From CBDCWT01 sp965223305 (lineage in GTDB: Bacteria; Planctomycetota; Planctomycetia; Pirellulales; Pirellulaceae): a stretch of DNA of 64,000 nucleotides. The notes under the pieces were generated by a model. The model was not told the origin of the DNA, made no database searches, and saw only the letters and a program-made list of their open reading frames with translations. The stretch covers positions 186,001 through 250,000 of the forward strand of contig CBDCWT010000058.1 of the NCBI GenBank assembly GCA_965223305.1, given 5' to 3'. A program made the position numbers and the translations under genes. Below are positions 46,145 to 54,396 of the stretch, piece by piece (within the stretch, counting starts at the first letter, position 1; every line of letters starts with the position of its first letter).

Positions 46145-46432
46145 CTAGGTCGCTGGCGGGACGGGACCGGGCAGGACCCCGGGTTGAGCCGCCGGTGCCG
46201 GCAGAATCCCCTCATAGCTAGGTTGCCATTCGGTTCCGCCGGCGTACACGCCGTTCCCTCCGCACGATGAACAATTTCCGGTCGTTCCCATGCCGAGCGC
46301 CGGGACACCACCGACCGCAGCGCACGAGCTACAGGCATCTCCGCGATACATGGACATTCTGGGCCGTCCGCGGCAACAGCCGCTCAAAATCGGCACAAGC
46401 GTCAACAGCGACACAATCAGTAGCCTCTTCAT
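46145..46432 (-). CDS. Small Gly/Pro-rich lipoprotein
   Basis: A 95-residue protein with a lipoprotein signal (LLIVSLLTLVPILSGC; lipobox LSGC). The mature part is small, with CxxC-like pairs (DACSSCAAVGG and GNCSSCGGNG) and a Pro/Ala-rich tail (LPAPAAQPGVLPGPVPPAT). The pairs could hold a metal or form disulfides. Start chosen at 46432, where the signal peptide begins; a much longer frame overlaps the divergent hydrolase gene and is not credible. The family is not recognised. Confidence 0.72.
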   Translation of the reverse strand: MKRLLIVSLLTLVPILSGCCRGRPRMSMYRGDACSSCAAVGGVPALGMGTTGNCSSCGGNGVYAGGTEWQPSYEGILPAPAAQPGVLPGPVPPAT

Positions 46433-46747
46433 GGCGATACTCCGGTGGGGCGATGTATCCGAATCACGGCGAGGCTGTGGGTCAAACAACTCTACACCAC
46501 ACTCAATGATGTGCAAACGCAACGGTCTCTTTTTTTCCACATCCGGTTCTCGTTTTCTCAACACTGTACGTTGTTTAAGTGCTACATTTTTATTGTGTCC
46601 TTGGGTAATCCGGGCGCGAGCCCCAAATGCCGATGCGTGTTCGCGGGCGAACTGCGCATAGTCCGCCTGGGTTGGATCACCGAGGGCCACTTCCTCCCCA
46701 CTGCCAGCGCCGTTTGAGCAACCTCGACAACGTCGTCTACAACCCCG
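46433..46747. other. Divergent intergenic region
   Basis: A 315-bp gap between the lipoprotein and the divergent hydrolase gene. A notably AT-rich stretch at about 46520-46605, unlike its surroundings, is a likely promoter zone for one or both genes. I cannot place -35/-10 boxes with confidence, and no gene is visible. Confidence 0.35.
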
Positions 46748-47773
46748 ATGCCAAAACGTCTCGCCTCCGTCGCTCTGCTTGCCTTTTCGACTAGCGGATT
46801 CGTCTGCCTGGTTGCCTCGGGCGGTGAATCGCGATCGGCAGGCAACGAGGCTCATCAAAAGGCGGCCGACGAGTTGTGGATCTTGAGCACGCGGCATCTC
46901 GAGTGTCCCTGCGCCAACCCGAAGTCGCAGCCCACCTTCAACGTCTTTCGTCGCGATCCGTCGGGAGAGTGGCATTCAGCAACAGAGGAAGCCCTGCGGC
47001 AGCACGATCCAGCCCGGGCCACCGTGGTCTACGTTCACGGAAATCGCATTGAGGCGGAAGAGGTCGAACAGACGGCGCTGCAGGCCTACGAGGGCCTGCG
47101 CTGCGCCGGTGAACCGAGCACTCGAGTGATCTTCTGGACATGGCCGAGCGACCGTATTCCGGGCCAACTTCGGGACGTTCGCTACAAGAAGCACCGTGCG
47201 GACTGTGAGGCCTACCACTTGGCACGCTTTCTGGCACACTATGAGTCACCGCAGCGATTGGTACTCGTCGGCTACAGCTACGGCGCACGGGTCGCTGTCG
47301 GGGCGCTCCACCTCGTAGGTGGGGGGAGCCTGGAGACCGCTGGGGCGCTATTCGGTGAGTCGGAGTTGGCGCACGTGCGGCCGGCCGTCACGCTCATGGC
47401 GCCCGCCATCGACGACTGCTCACTGTATAACCAGGGTGAATTCTCGCAAGCGGCGCGGCAGATGCGGGCCCTCATGGTACTCTACAACTCCCTTGATCCG
47501 ATCCTCAAGCGCTACTGGGCCACCGAGCCATCCTCCCATCCAACGGCCATGGGTTATGTCGGTCTGCCGAACGACTGCGGGACCTTGACGCCCTCCTCCC
47601 AGCAAGTCGACCTCCGCTGCGAGATCGGCCGGGTCCATCACTTCCGGTATTACTTCGGTTCGTGTCGGGTGATTGAGCTCTTGCGCAGCCAAATACGAGG
47701 CTTGCGAGAAATCGAGAGTTGGGATATGGAAAACGGTCTTGCCAGACCGGACCACTTAATCACGCACCGATGA
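46748..47773 (+). CDS. Exported alpha/beta hydrolase-like protein
   Basis: A 341-residue protein with an N-terminal hydrophobic signal (LASVALLAFSTSGFVCLVA). The alpha/beta hydrolase landmarks are the oxyanion strand ATVVYVHGNR (about residue 100), the nucleophile elbow VLVGYSYGARVAVGAL (GYSYG, about residue 178) and a later Asp in LVLYNSLDPILKRY. Similar to DUF900-type esterase-like proteins. It overlaps the next gene by 4 bp (ATGA), suggesting coupled expression with a class IV aminotransferase, though no shared pathway is obvious. Confidence 0.83.
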   Translation: MPKRLASVALLAFSTSGFVCLVASGGESRSAGNEAHQKAADELWILSTRHLECPCANPKSQPTFNVFRRDPSGEWHSATEEALRQHDPARATVVYVHGNRIEAEEVEQTALQAYEGLRCAGEPSTRVIFWTWPSDRIPGQLRDVRYKKHRADCEAYHLARFLAHYESPQRLVLVGYSYGARVAVGALHLVGGGSLETAGALFGESELAHVRPAVTLMAPAIDDCSLYNQGEFSQAARQMRALMVLYNSLDPILKRYWATEPSSHPTAMGYVGLPNDCGTLTPSSQQVDLRCEIGRVHHFRYYFGSCRVIELLRSQIRGLREIESWDMENGLARPDHLITHR

Positions 47774-48687
47774 CCGAGCCACTCGCGTATCTCAACGGTC
47801 AGTTCGTTCCCGCATCACAACTTGTGCTGCCCGTCTACGATGTCGGGTTCGTGCAAGGGGTAGCTGTTTCCGAGCAGCTGCGAACCTTCGGAGGCCAGCT
47901 GTTCCGGCTAGGCGAGCACCTCCAGCGACTGCGCCGATCGCTGGAGATTATCGGGCTGTCGGAGCAGGTCAACTTGGACGAGCTCGCCGAAGCAGCCACG
48001 ACGCTGGTGACCCAAAATCACGGCTTGGGTAACCCAGCCGACGACCTCGGGCTGTCACTGTTTGCCACACCAGGCCCCTACGCCACCTTCGCCTCCTCAG
48101 CCGCAGCTGGACCGACAGTCGGCATGCATACCTACGCGTTGCCTTTTCACCTCTGGGCCACCAGCTACGAGCGCGGGGAACAGCTAGTTGTCAGCCGCGT
48201 GCGGCAGGTCCCCGCGGCGTGCTGGCCGACCGAATTGAAATGCCGCAGCCGGATGCACTACTACCTGGCCGACCGGGAGGCCGGGTTGTCGGCCCCGGGC
48301 GCCCGCGCAGTACTGCTCGATCTGAACGGCAACGTGCTCGAAGCCTCCACGGCAAACATAATTCTCTACGCGCCTCGGGAGGGACTCGTTTCTCCGCCGC
48401 GCGGGTCGATCCTGCCCGGAGTCAGCGTGGCGACGGTGGAAGAGTTAGCCGCACAGCTGGAGCTGCCTTTTTCGCATCGAACAGTGACCGTCGATGACTT
48501 GCTGGAGGCGGACGAGGTCTTGTTGACGAGCACTTCACCCTGTGTCTGGCCTGTGGTAGCTGTCAACGGACAGCCTGTCGGAGAGGCGCGGCCAGGCCAG
48601 GTGTTCCAGCAACTGCTCTCCGCCTGGAGCAGCATGGTGGGGGTCGACATTCGTGCTCAGGCAGAGAGTTTTGCCGCACGCCGATGA
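47770..48687 (+). CDS. Class IV aminotransferase (BCAT / aminodeoxychorismate lyase / D-alanine transaminase fold)
   Basis: A 305-residue fold-type IV PLP enzyme. The start MTEPLAYLNGQFVPASQLVLP and the strand VYDVGFVQGVAVSEQLRTF are typical. The PLP Lys lies in TELKCRSRMHYYLADREA, and the pyridine-nitrogen Glu in NVLEASTANIILY. The final motif is EVLLTSTSPCVWPVVAVNG. It could be a branched-chain aminotransferase, a D-amino-acid transaminase or an aminodeoxychorismate lyase; the ring of substrate-pocket residues cannot be settled by eye. Start at the ATG overlapping the previous stop. Confidence 0.9.
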   Translation: MTEPLAYLNGQFVPASQLVLPVYDVGFVQGVAVSEQLRTFGGQLFRLGEHLQRLRRSLEIIGLSEQVNLDELAEAATTLVTQNHGLGNPADDLGLSLFATPGPYATFASSAAAGPTVGMHTYALPFHLWATSYERGEQLVVSRVRQVPAACWPTELKCRSRMHYYLADREAGLSAPGARAVLLDLNGNVLEASTANIILYAPREGLVSPPRGSILPGVSVATVEELAAQLELPFSHRTVTVDDLLEADEVLLTSTSPCVWPVVAVNGQPVGEARPGQVFQQLLSAWSSMVGVDIRAQAESFAARR

Positions 48688-48768
48688 ACCCCGTGGGAAG
48701 GGCAGCTAGTCGGCTCCCTTTTATCTACAGTCTCGATATCACCTGCTCTTCCAATTGAGAGCGGGACG

Positions 48769-49248
48769 TCATTTGACTTTTGCCATCTTCAAGATCGCAT
48801 CAAATTCTTTCTTGCGGACAGGCTGCACGGAGAGCCGCGAGCCTTTGCGGAGCAACTCCATTTCACGCAACGCGGAGACTTGCCGCAGAGCGTCGCGCGA
48901 GATGGGCTCTGAAAAAATCCGCTGCAACTTGATGTCAACCATAAACCAGCGCGGACTGTCAGCGTCTGACTTGGGATCGAAATGCTTGTCCTTGCGATCC
49001 CAGGCCGTGTGGTCTGGATAAGCCTCTCGAACGACCTTGGCTACACCAACCACAGCTGGAGGGTCGGCGTTCGAGTGGTAGAGTAACACCCGGTCTCCTA
49101 ACCGCATCTCGTCGCGCATGAAGTTCCGCGCCTGGTAGTTTCTCACGCCGTCCCAGCAAGTTGTCTGGTCAGTCTCGGCGGCCAGATCTTGGATCGAATA
49201 GGTGCTCGGCTCAGTCTTCATGAGCCAGTATTTGCCAGGCTTGCTCAT
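48769..49248 (-). CDS. EVE domain-containing protein
   Basis: A 159-residue single-domain protein of the EVE (PUA-like) family. It begins YWLMKTEPSTYSIQDL and continues TTCWDGVRNYQARNFMRDEMRLGDRVLLYHS, the family's characteristic core, and later SPRWFMVDIKLQRIF. EVE domains bind modified bases in RNA or DNA, and in bacteria are found near modification or defence functions. Here it stands alone. Length is normal for the family. Confidence 0.93.
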   Translation of the reverse strand: MSKPGKYWLMKTEPSTYSIQDLAAETDQTTCWDGVRNYQARNFMRDEMRLGDRVLLYHSNADPPAVVGVAKVVREAYPDHTAWDRKDKHFDPKSDADSPRWFMVDIKLQRIFSEPISRDALRQVSALREMELLRKGSRLSVQPVRKKEFDAILKMAKVK

Positions 49249-49372
49249 CGGACTCTCTCCACCGCTGTTGTGGTTACGAACTTAAGGTGTCTGGCACGAG
49301 ATGGCAAATCTGCTGCCGTTTTTCGGAAGCCCAGCGAGTCGGTTCTGAAGTTCGCGCGTCTGGCTCAATCAT

Positions 49373-49533
49373 AACCCGAAGCGTTAGCGAGGGGAGTTGG
49401 TATGCCAACGTAGGTAATTCCCTCGCTTACGCTTCGGGTTTCCGATAGGGGCCAAGAGCGCAACTTCAAAGAGCGTCAGCGGGGGGAGTTGATGTACCAA
49501 CGCAAGTCATTCCCTCGCTTACGCTTCGGGTTA
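49373..49533. repeat. Two long hairpins of the AACCCGAAGCG family
   Basis: Copy C (49373-49441) is AACCCGAAGCG...GAGGG, an inner hairpin around TTGGTATGCCAA, then CCCTCGCTTACGCTTCGGGTT: about 20 bp of outer stem. Copy D (49468-49533) has a degraded left arm but an intact right arm. After each copy comes the same tail (TTTCCG, GGGGCCA, GCGCAACTTCAA). In copy D this tail is interrupted by the 176-bp element at 49552. The 552-bp gap 49249-49801 holds only these repeats and that element. Confidence 0.72.
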
Positions 49534-49551
49534 CGATTCGCGTTTCCGTTA

Positions 49552-49727
49552 GCCCGGATTATTCATGAAGATCGTCGCGAGAGGTTGTAAGTACGTTCGT
49601 GGCAAGGAAGGCGAGCAATTCTTCCGCAGGCGTATTGAAGCAATACGTCGAGGGAGAATTGTGAAGCATGACGAAGCCACGGATGGACTTACGACCTCGC
49701 AGCAGATCGCTCATGAATAATTCGGGT
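49552..49727 (+). mobile_element. 176-bp TA-flanked MITE-like element, copy 2
   Basis: Same length and sequence as copy 1 (terminal repeats GCCCGGATTATTCATGA and ACCCGAATTATTCATGA), flanked by TA. The internal ORF (49565-49720, 51 residues) runs intact from the left terminal repeat to a TAA in the right one. The insertion splits the tail of hairpin copy D: compare TTTCCGATAGGGGCCA after copy C (49440-49455) with TTTCCGT-TA-element-TA-GGGGCCA here. This is direct evidence of an insertion at TA with TA duplication. Confidence 0.87.
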
Positions 49728-49801
49728 TAGGGGCCAGGCGCGCAACTTCAAGACCTACGCTTCGCTTCCGATCGAGGCAAACGCACAAGCGCCCACATCG
49801 C

Positions 49802-52800
49802 TCAACGAGATGTCGCACCAGCCCGGCGAGCGACTGACGCCGGTCGGAGCATGCCTAGGTACGCAAAGAGGTCTGAAATCTCGCTGAGCTGGAGCGGGTC
49901 GAGCAGGCTGCTGGGCATCACCGATTGGTGATGGTCGACGACATCCTCGATCTCATCATCCGGTATCCGGTGTTTTTCGCCGTTTTGGTCGAGAACGACG
50001 ATACCACCCAACGGGTCGGTTGCCACGATGCCTGTGTGAGCGCGACCGCTGGCGGTCACGACGGACTTACTTCGGTATTGATCCGAGATCACGTGCGACG
50101 GGTAGATGATCGCTTCGAGCACCTCTTTCTTCATGAACCGCTTGCTTAACGAAGTCAAATCGGGACCCAGCTGTTCGCCCCGGTTGTGGAACCGATGGCA
50201 CTTATTGCATTGTGCTTTGGTAAATACCAGCGCCCCGTTCTGAGGAGATCCGGTGGCACCTGCCTCGCTGGTGAGGTGCGCATAGAGTTCGTCAAACTTC
50301 CACCTGCTTGTTTCCGAGGCGACCGGTAGCCGGGGGGGTGGTTGATCGGGGTATTCGGCCGAGTACCAATCTTGCCAGCCTTTCAAAACGCGTTGTGAAT
50401 CATCCCCGGCAACCCGGCGACCGGTCCAATGCGTGAGCAGGTCGATCGCGTCCTGAGCCCCCTGAGCCTTTAGGCGCAGGCCCTGCAAGATGACCTGCCG
50501 GTAGGGTTCTGGATCCTCGGGAGCCAAATCGACCGTGTTGAGTTGCCGAATCACATCACGGGCGTCGTCTCCGCTCAGGATCTTGAGGCTCTGGACCAAA
50601 TACGCCCAGTTCTCTTCTGGTTGCTGGGCGAGGCCGAGCGCTGCGGTCTCCCGCCGTTCGGGTTTAGTATCCCAGATGTTCCGCAGATACTCGACCGCCG
50701 CCGAATCTCCACTGCGGGCCAGCACCGCCACGATTCCGGCCTGCAACTGCTCAGTGGCACGCCGGTCACCCTCTCCCGACTCCAGGCTCTGGTCCAACTT
50801 CTTCAGCGCAGCAATGGTCTCTTCGTCCAACACGGCCGGCAGGTTGTAAAGGACTCCGACCGCAGCGTCGGGCCACTTCGCACCGTTGGCAAGCACGGCG
50901 AGACCTTCAACCAATGGCATGGTTCTGCCAAAGTCCCGCTCGACGTTACCGATGTATTGCTCAAAACTTCCGCCGCCCTCTTTCCGCTTCGCAGCCTCGT
51001 AGAACTCCAACAGCTCGATTCTCCGGCTGGTGGACCAGCCTCGTTCCAAGTACCGAAGTTGGAGTGCTAGATGTAGTTTTTCTACGTCAGCCGCGTTGGA
51101 CTTCAGAAATGCGAAGTAGCGATCCATGGGCGAGTCCACTTGGAGATAGGCCAGCAATCGCGCTAGCTCACGGTTCATACGATCATCGCTCGATGGAAAC
51201 TCCTCGCCCAGGAGATGGCCCATCTCACGGACTTCATCGGGAACGATGTCGCTGCGGTGCAGAGCGACTTGTGTCAAACGCAGCATGTCAATGAAGTCCC
51301 GATCGGTGATGAAGTCGTCCAACAGACCGTAGAATCGATCGATCACTGCCGCCGAGTGCTCGCGACTGGGATGTTCGGTGATCAAAGCCAGTCCACCTTG
51401 GATGAAGATTCGATGCGCGTCGCTCGCCAGAGCTTCATCAGCCCATTCGTGGACGGGCGTCCGCTGCAGCAGGCGGCGTGCGGCCCAAGCCTCATACCGA
51501 TCGTCGGAAACTAGGAGCTTGCTCAACGCCTGGAGCGTCGTCGATTGCCCGGTTTGCGCGAGCGCTTCGCATGCCCGGCGGCGAACGGCCCGGTCGGGAT
51601 CTGCGAGCAGGGCGTTAAGCCGATGGTGAGTTTGGTCGTTCGCATGCAGGCCCATCAGCTCGGTCGCCTTGGCGCGCACAATTTCGTTCCCGTCTTTCGA
51701 GAGCCGGATCAAGAGCTCAGCGTTCGGCGACGGGCCGAACAGCTGCATCAAGTCGAGTGCGCGAACGCGGTAGTACCAAGGATTCGCATTGCTGCGGGCC
51801 ACGCCACGCAACTGCTTCTCCCAAGCATCACCTAGTGCGGATTGGATGCCGGCGATCTCCTGTCGGCTCCAAGCGGCGTCGAGCTGCGGTTGCCGAATCG
51901 CTTGGCTCATCCCCTCTCCCAAGTTACGAACTGACTCAGGAACTTGTCCGGTCCACTCGATCCGGTAGATTCCGCCTTCGGTACCCCTGCCACCCGTGAC
52001 AAAGTAGAGCGCTCCGTCGGGACCGACAGCCAAGTCAGTCACGTTCAATGGCCGCCCCTCGAGAAACACCTCGCTGGTTGCAGTGAAGGTCGCTCCGCGT
52101 CGCTTGGTCTTGACGGCCAGGATCCGGCCCTCGGACCAATCACCAAGGAAAATCGCGCCGTGATATCTGGCCGGAAAAGCAAAATGGTCGTAGGTGACGC
52201 TTCCCGTGGGCGAGCCACGTCCCGTGTCGAGCGTCCCGGGCAACGTATCGACGAAGTAGTCTGGGAACTTGGCCCAACCGCTCCGCCATCCCAGTTCGGC
52301 ACCAGGGATCACGTGGTACAGCCGGTTAGATCGATACCAGGTCGTGCCAATATCGGACTCCATATCGCTGTCATGAACGAACAACTCTCCAAGGCGATTA
52401 AACGACAGGTCATATGGATTGCGGAAACCGCCGGCGTAGAGTTCGACTGAAGATCCTTCCAAGTCAGTGCGCAGCACCACACCGCCGGGGACCTTCGCCC
52501 CGTTGGCGTGCCCGCCTGGGTCTTCGTAGCGCGGCAGGAGGTCACCTTCATAGTAGTAACGGTGGGGGCTCGACTCGCTGAATTGCAACTCGGCTGACGC
52601 TTGGTTGCCGGTCACTACGTAGATCAGCCCGTCCGGACCAAGCGCCAATCCATGAGCACCGTGTTCACCCATCGTCTCGCCGAATCGAATCAGAGTGCTG
52701 ACCGTCTCCAGCCGGCCATCGTGGTTGGTGTCTTCCAACCGATACAAGGCCGCGCCTTCCGGACCATCGGCAGTCACGAAGACCTTTCCGTTGAGTGCCA

Positions 52801-53455
52801 AGATGCCGTGACAGTTTTTTACTTTTCCGCAGTACTCCCGCACTGCGTCGAGCTGTCCGTCTTGGTTGTTGTCAAAGACTAGCAGCAAGGGACCTCCCTC
52901 GCGCGAGATGATAAGATGCCCAAACTCGTTGAACGCCATGGCGATTAGCGACCCAGACTCCTCGCTCGCCACCAGTTGGTGAATCGAGAAGTCGTCGGAG
53001 ATCTTAAAACGCTCGGTGCTTGGCTGGCCTTCGGCCGCCACGACTTCTTCACGGACGTCCCACGGCGCGGTTTCGCCCAAACGACCCAACTCGGTTGCGT
53101 GTGCCCACCGGCTGTCGTTGTAAATGGCCGTGTTCCACAGCGGCAGCGGACGGAGGTTGGTCTTCCACTGATGATCGGTCGAAAACGTCTCCCACTCGTC
53201 GTCGTTACCCTTCACTAGGACTCGCGCCGCAACCCCGGCAGTCGAACCGCGGACGTTGGTCACCTTGATCGCGATGATGTTGCGGCCATTGGAAAGGAGC
53301 CGAGAAATGTCATGATCCTGAAAACGCTCACTGGACGAACCGGACCCCACCCGTCCGGCCGTTGACATACAACTCATAGTTGTCGTCGGCAACGATGGAA
53401 ACCTGGCCTTGCTGCGGCGATCGGACATGGACCGTACGGCGGAAGTGACAGGCAA
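49802..53455 (-). CDS. PVC-type heme-binding dehydrogenase-like protein, main part of a frameshifted gene
   Basis: The body of a ~1300-residue exported planctomycete protein. Domains in order: end of a beta-sandwich region (SNGRNIIAIKVTNVRGSTAG); a sugar dehydrogenase-like beta-propeller (LALGPDGLIYVVTGNQASAE, GGFRNPYDLSFNRLGELFVH and LAVGPDGALYFVTGGRGTEG); a long HEAT/armadillo helical region (LLADPDRAVRRRACEALAQT); and a C-terminal cytochrome c domain with one CNKCH heme motif followed by GPDLTSL. The family is thought to oxidise sugars or alcohols at the cell surface. The true N-terminus is in another frame (53328-53726); only residues after about 53345 on this frame are real. See the next entry. 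Confidence 0.85.
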   Translation of the reverse strand: MPVTSAVRSMSDRRSKARFPSLPTTTMSCMSTAGRVGSGSSSERFQDHDISRLLSNGRNIIAIKVTNVRGSTAGVAARVLVKGNDDEWETFSTDHQWKTNLRPLPLWNTAIYNDSRWAHATELGRLGETAPWDVREEVVAAEGQPSTERFKISDDFSIHQLVASEESGSLIAMAFNEFGHLIISREGGPLLLVFDNNQDGQLDAVREYCGKVKNCHGILALNGKVFVTADGPEGAALYRLEDTNHDGRLETVSTLIRFGETMGEHGAHGLALGPDGLIYVVTGNQASAELQFSESSPHRYYYEGDLLPRYEDPGGHANGAKVPGGVVLRTDLEGSSVELYAGGFRNPYDLSFNRLGELFVHDSDMESDIGTTWYRSNRLYHVIPGAELGWRSGWAKFPDYFVDTLPGTLDTGRGSPTGSVTYDHFAFPARYHGAIFLGDWSEGRILAVKTKRRGATFTATSEVFLEGRPLNVTDLAVGPDGALYFVTGGRGTEGGIYRIEWTGQVPESVRNLGEGMSQAIRQPQLDAAWSRQEIAGIQSALGDAWEKQLRGVARSNANPWYYRVRALDLMQLFGPSPNAELLIRLSKDGNEIVRAKATELMGLHANDQTHHRLNALLADPDRAVRRRACEALAQTGQSTTLQALSKLLVSDDRYEAWAARRLLQRTPVHEWADEALASDAHRIFIQGGLALITEHPSREHSAAVIDRFYGLLDDFITDRDFIDMLRLTQVALHRSDIVPDEVREMGHLLGEEFPSSDDRMNRELARLLAYLQVDSPMDRYFAFLKSNAADVEKLHLALQLRYLERGWSTSRRIELLEFYEAAKRKEGGGSFEQYIGNVERDFGRTMPLVEGLAVLANGAKWPDAAVGVLYNLPAVLDEETIAALKKLDQSLESGEGDRRATEQLQAGIVAVLARSGDSAAVEYLRNIWDTKPERRETAALGLAQQPEENWAYLVQSLKILSGDDARDVIRQLNTVDLAPEDPEPYRQVILQGLRLKAQGAQDAIDLLTHWTGRRVAGDDSQRVLKGWQDWYSAEYPDQPPPRLPVASETSRWKFDELYAHLTSEAGATGSPQNGALVFTKAQCNKCHRFHNRGEQLGPDLTSLSKRFMKKEVLEAIIYPSHVISDQYRSKSVVTASGRAHTGIVATDPLGGIVVLDQNGEKHRIPDDEIEDVVDHHQSVMPSSLLDPLQLSEISDLFAYLGMLRPASVARRAGATSR

Positions 53456-53726
53456 CGTGTGGGACGTGTCCTTCGTCGTGCGCTGGCGACCAGATCCACT
53501 GGGCTTCCTGGCCGTGCGCGGGCGATGTCAGTACGCCGAGCACACAGAAGGCGAGCAGCAGCGTTACAGCCCTTCTTCGGTTCTTGAAGCCCCGGAGTGT
53601 ATCTCCCGTCTCGGGGATGCCTGCCGGGATCGGGTGTGCAAATGAAGCCTTCGACCTAATCCTTGGCCGGCACGGTGCCTGGGGCTCCACGTTGGACTGT
53701 GGTTTCTGCGTTCTTGGAATGACCAT
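53328..53726 (-). pseudogene. N-terminal piece of the PVC heme protein, separated by a frameshift
   Basis: This frame carries the family's N-terminus: a signal peptide (LLLAFCVLGVLTSPAHG), then QWIWSPAHDEGHVPHVACHF and DDNYELYVNGR, exactly what precedes SGSSSERFQDHD in the other frame. The two frames join if one G is removed from the run at 53345-53352 (minus strand ACGGGTGGGG), giving NGRTVGSGSS. So this is one gene with a single-base insertion in a G tract, caused either by mutation or by sequencing or assembly error. If the frameshift is an artefact the gene spans 49802-53726, about 1307 residues. The upstream start is uncertain. Confidence 0.8.
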
Positions 53727-53918
53727 CGTTGAGAGGTAACCCTTTTTCGGTTGCCGGGGTGTGCGGCCAGGCGCAACCCATAGCCTGCCGCGCGACTTCT
53801 CGGTTAAGAAACCGGGAAAGGCGGCCGAAGACTACCAACATTGCGGCCCACGCGGCAACAGAGGTTCGTCGTGCTAGCGACGCTGGCACCGATGGTTACG
53901 AACGAATGCGATTCTGAA

Positions 53919-53982
53919 ATCAGCCGTTGGGCGTTAGCCCACGGTTCATGCCAGAACCGGATGCTAACGCATTCCGGCTGAT
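53919..53982. repeat. ATCAGCC palindrome, copy 3
   Basis: ATCAGCCGTTGGGCGTTAGC, then CCCACGGTT, a short loop, AACCGGATG, and GCTAACGCATTCCGGCTGAT: an imperfect 64-bp palindrome with outer arms ATCAGCCG and CGGCTGAT. It is the reverse orientation of the copy at 37549. Confidence 0.7.
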
Positions 53983-54020
53983 GGCCCTCCCCTAGAGTGG
54001 CGATTGACTGGTCGCAAAAA

Positions 54021-54180
54021 GGTAGGCCGGAACAAGCGGCGAGAGAGCTCTGGCTTTGCACTCCGCGAGCGCCGCGCTGTTCCGGCGACGCAAGGCATCA
54101 AACCCGTATTGCCGGAACGGCGCGGCGTGGGAAATCGTAGGCACAGGGATGGCTGCTGGCGCCGCTTGTTCCGGCCTACC
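54021..54180. repeat. BIME: inverted pair of GTAG-headed REPs
   Basis: The ends are perfect 21-bp inverted repeats beginning GGTAGGCCGGAAC. Each half is a REP: left, GTAG then GCCGGAACAAGCGGCG pairing with CGCCGCGCTGTTCCGGC (54022-54089); right, the mirror image (54111-54179). Thus two hairpins, each headed by GTAG, face away from each other around a 21-bp spacer (54090-54110). This is the standard architecture of RAYT-mobilised bacterial interspersed mosaic elements. Confidence 0.82.
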
Positions 54181-54228
54181 GCTCTGTGGCAATCCGCCAA
54201 ACTCTGGCGAGTTCGGCTACAACTCAAA

Positions 54229-54302
54229 ATCAGCCGCTGGGCGTTAGCCGGCGTTAGCCCACGGTTCATCCCAGAACCGGATGCTAACGCGTTCCGGCTG
54301 AT
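54229..54302. repeat. ATCAGCC palindrome, copy 4
   Basis: Same palindrome as 53919 with a tandem 10-bp duplication inside the left arm (GGGCGTTAGCCGGCGTTAGCC). The 670-bp gap 53727-54396 is filled by copy 3, the BIME and this copy; I see no gene in it. Confidence 0.7.
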
Positions 54303-54396
54303 TGTGGTCCTCCCAGGCGTTGCGATTGACTGTTCGCAAGTCATTTTATAGCATACGTTTGCTTCGATTCTCGATTTCTACCGAGGTGCTCCCGCA

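Noticed and set aside
46433..46975. 181-residue extension of the small lipoprotein frame
   Set aside because: It overlaps the divergent hydrolase start on the other strand, and the lipoprotein signal begins at 46432.
49802..53726. Programmed ribosomal frameshift in the PVC heme protein
   Set aside because: No slippery heptamer with a downstream structure is evident; the G-run points to mutation, phase variation or a sequencing error.
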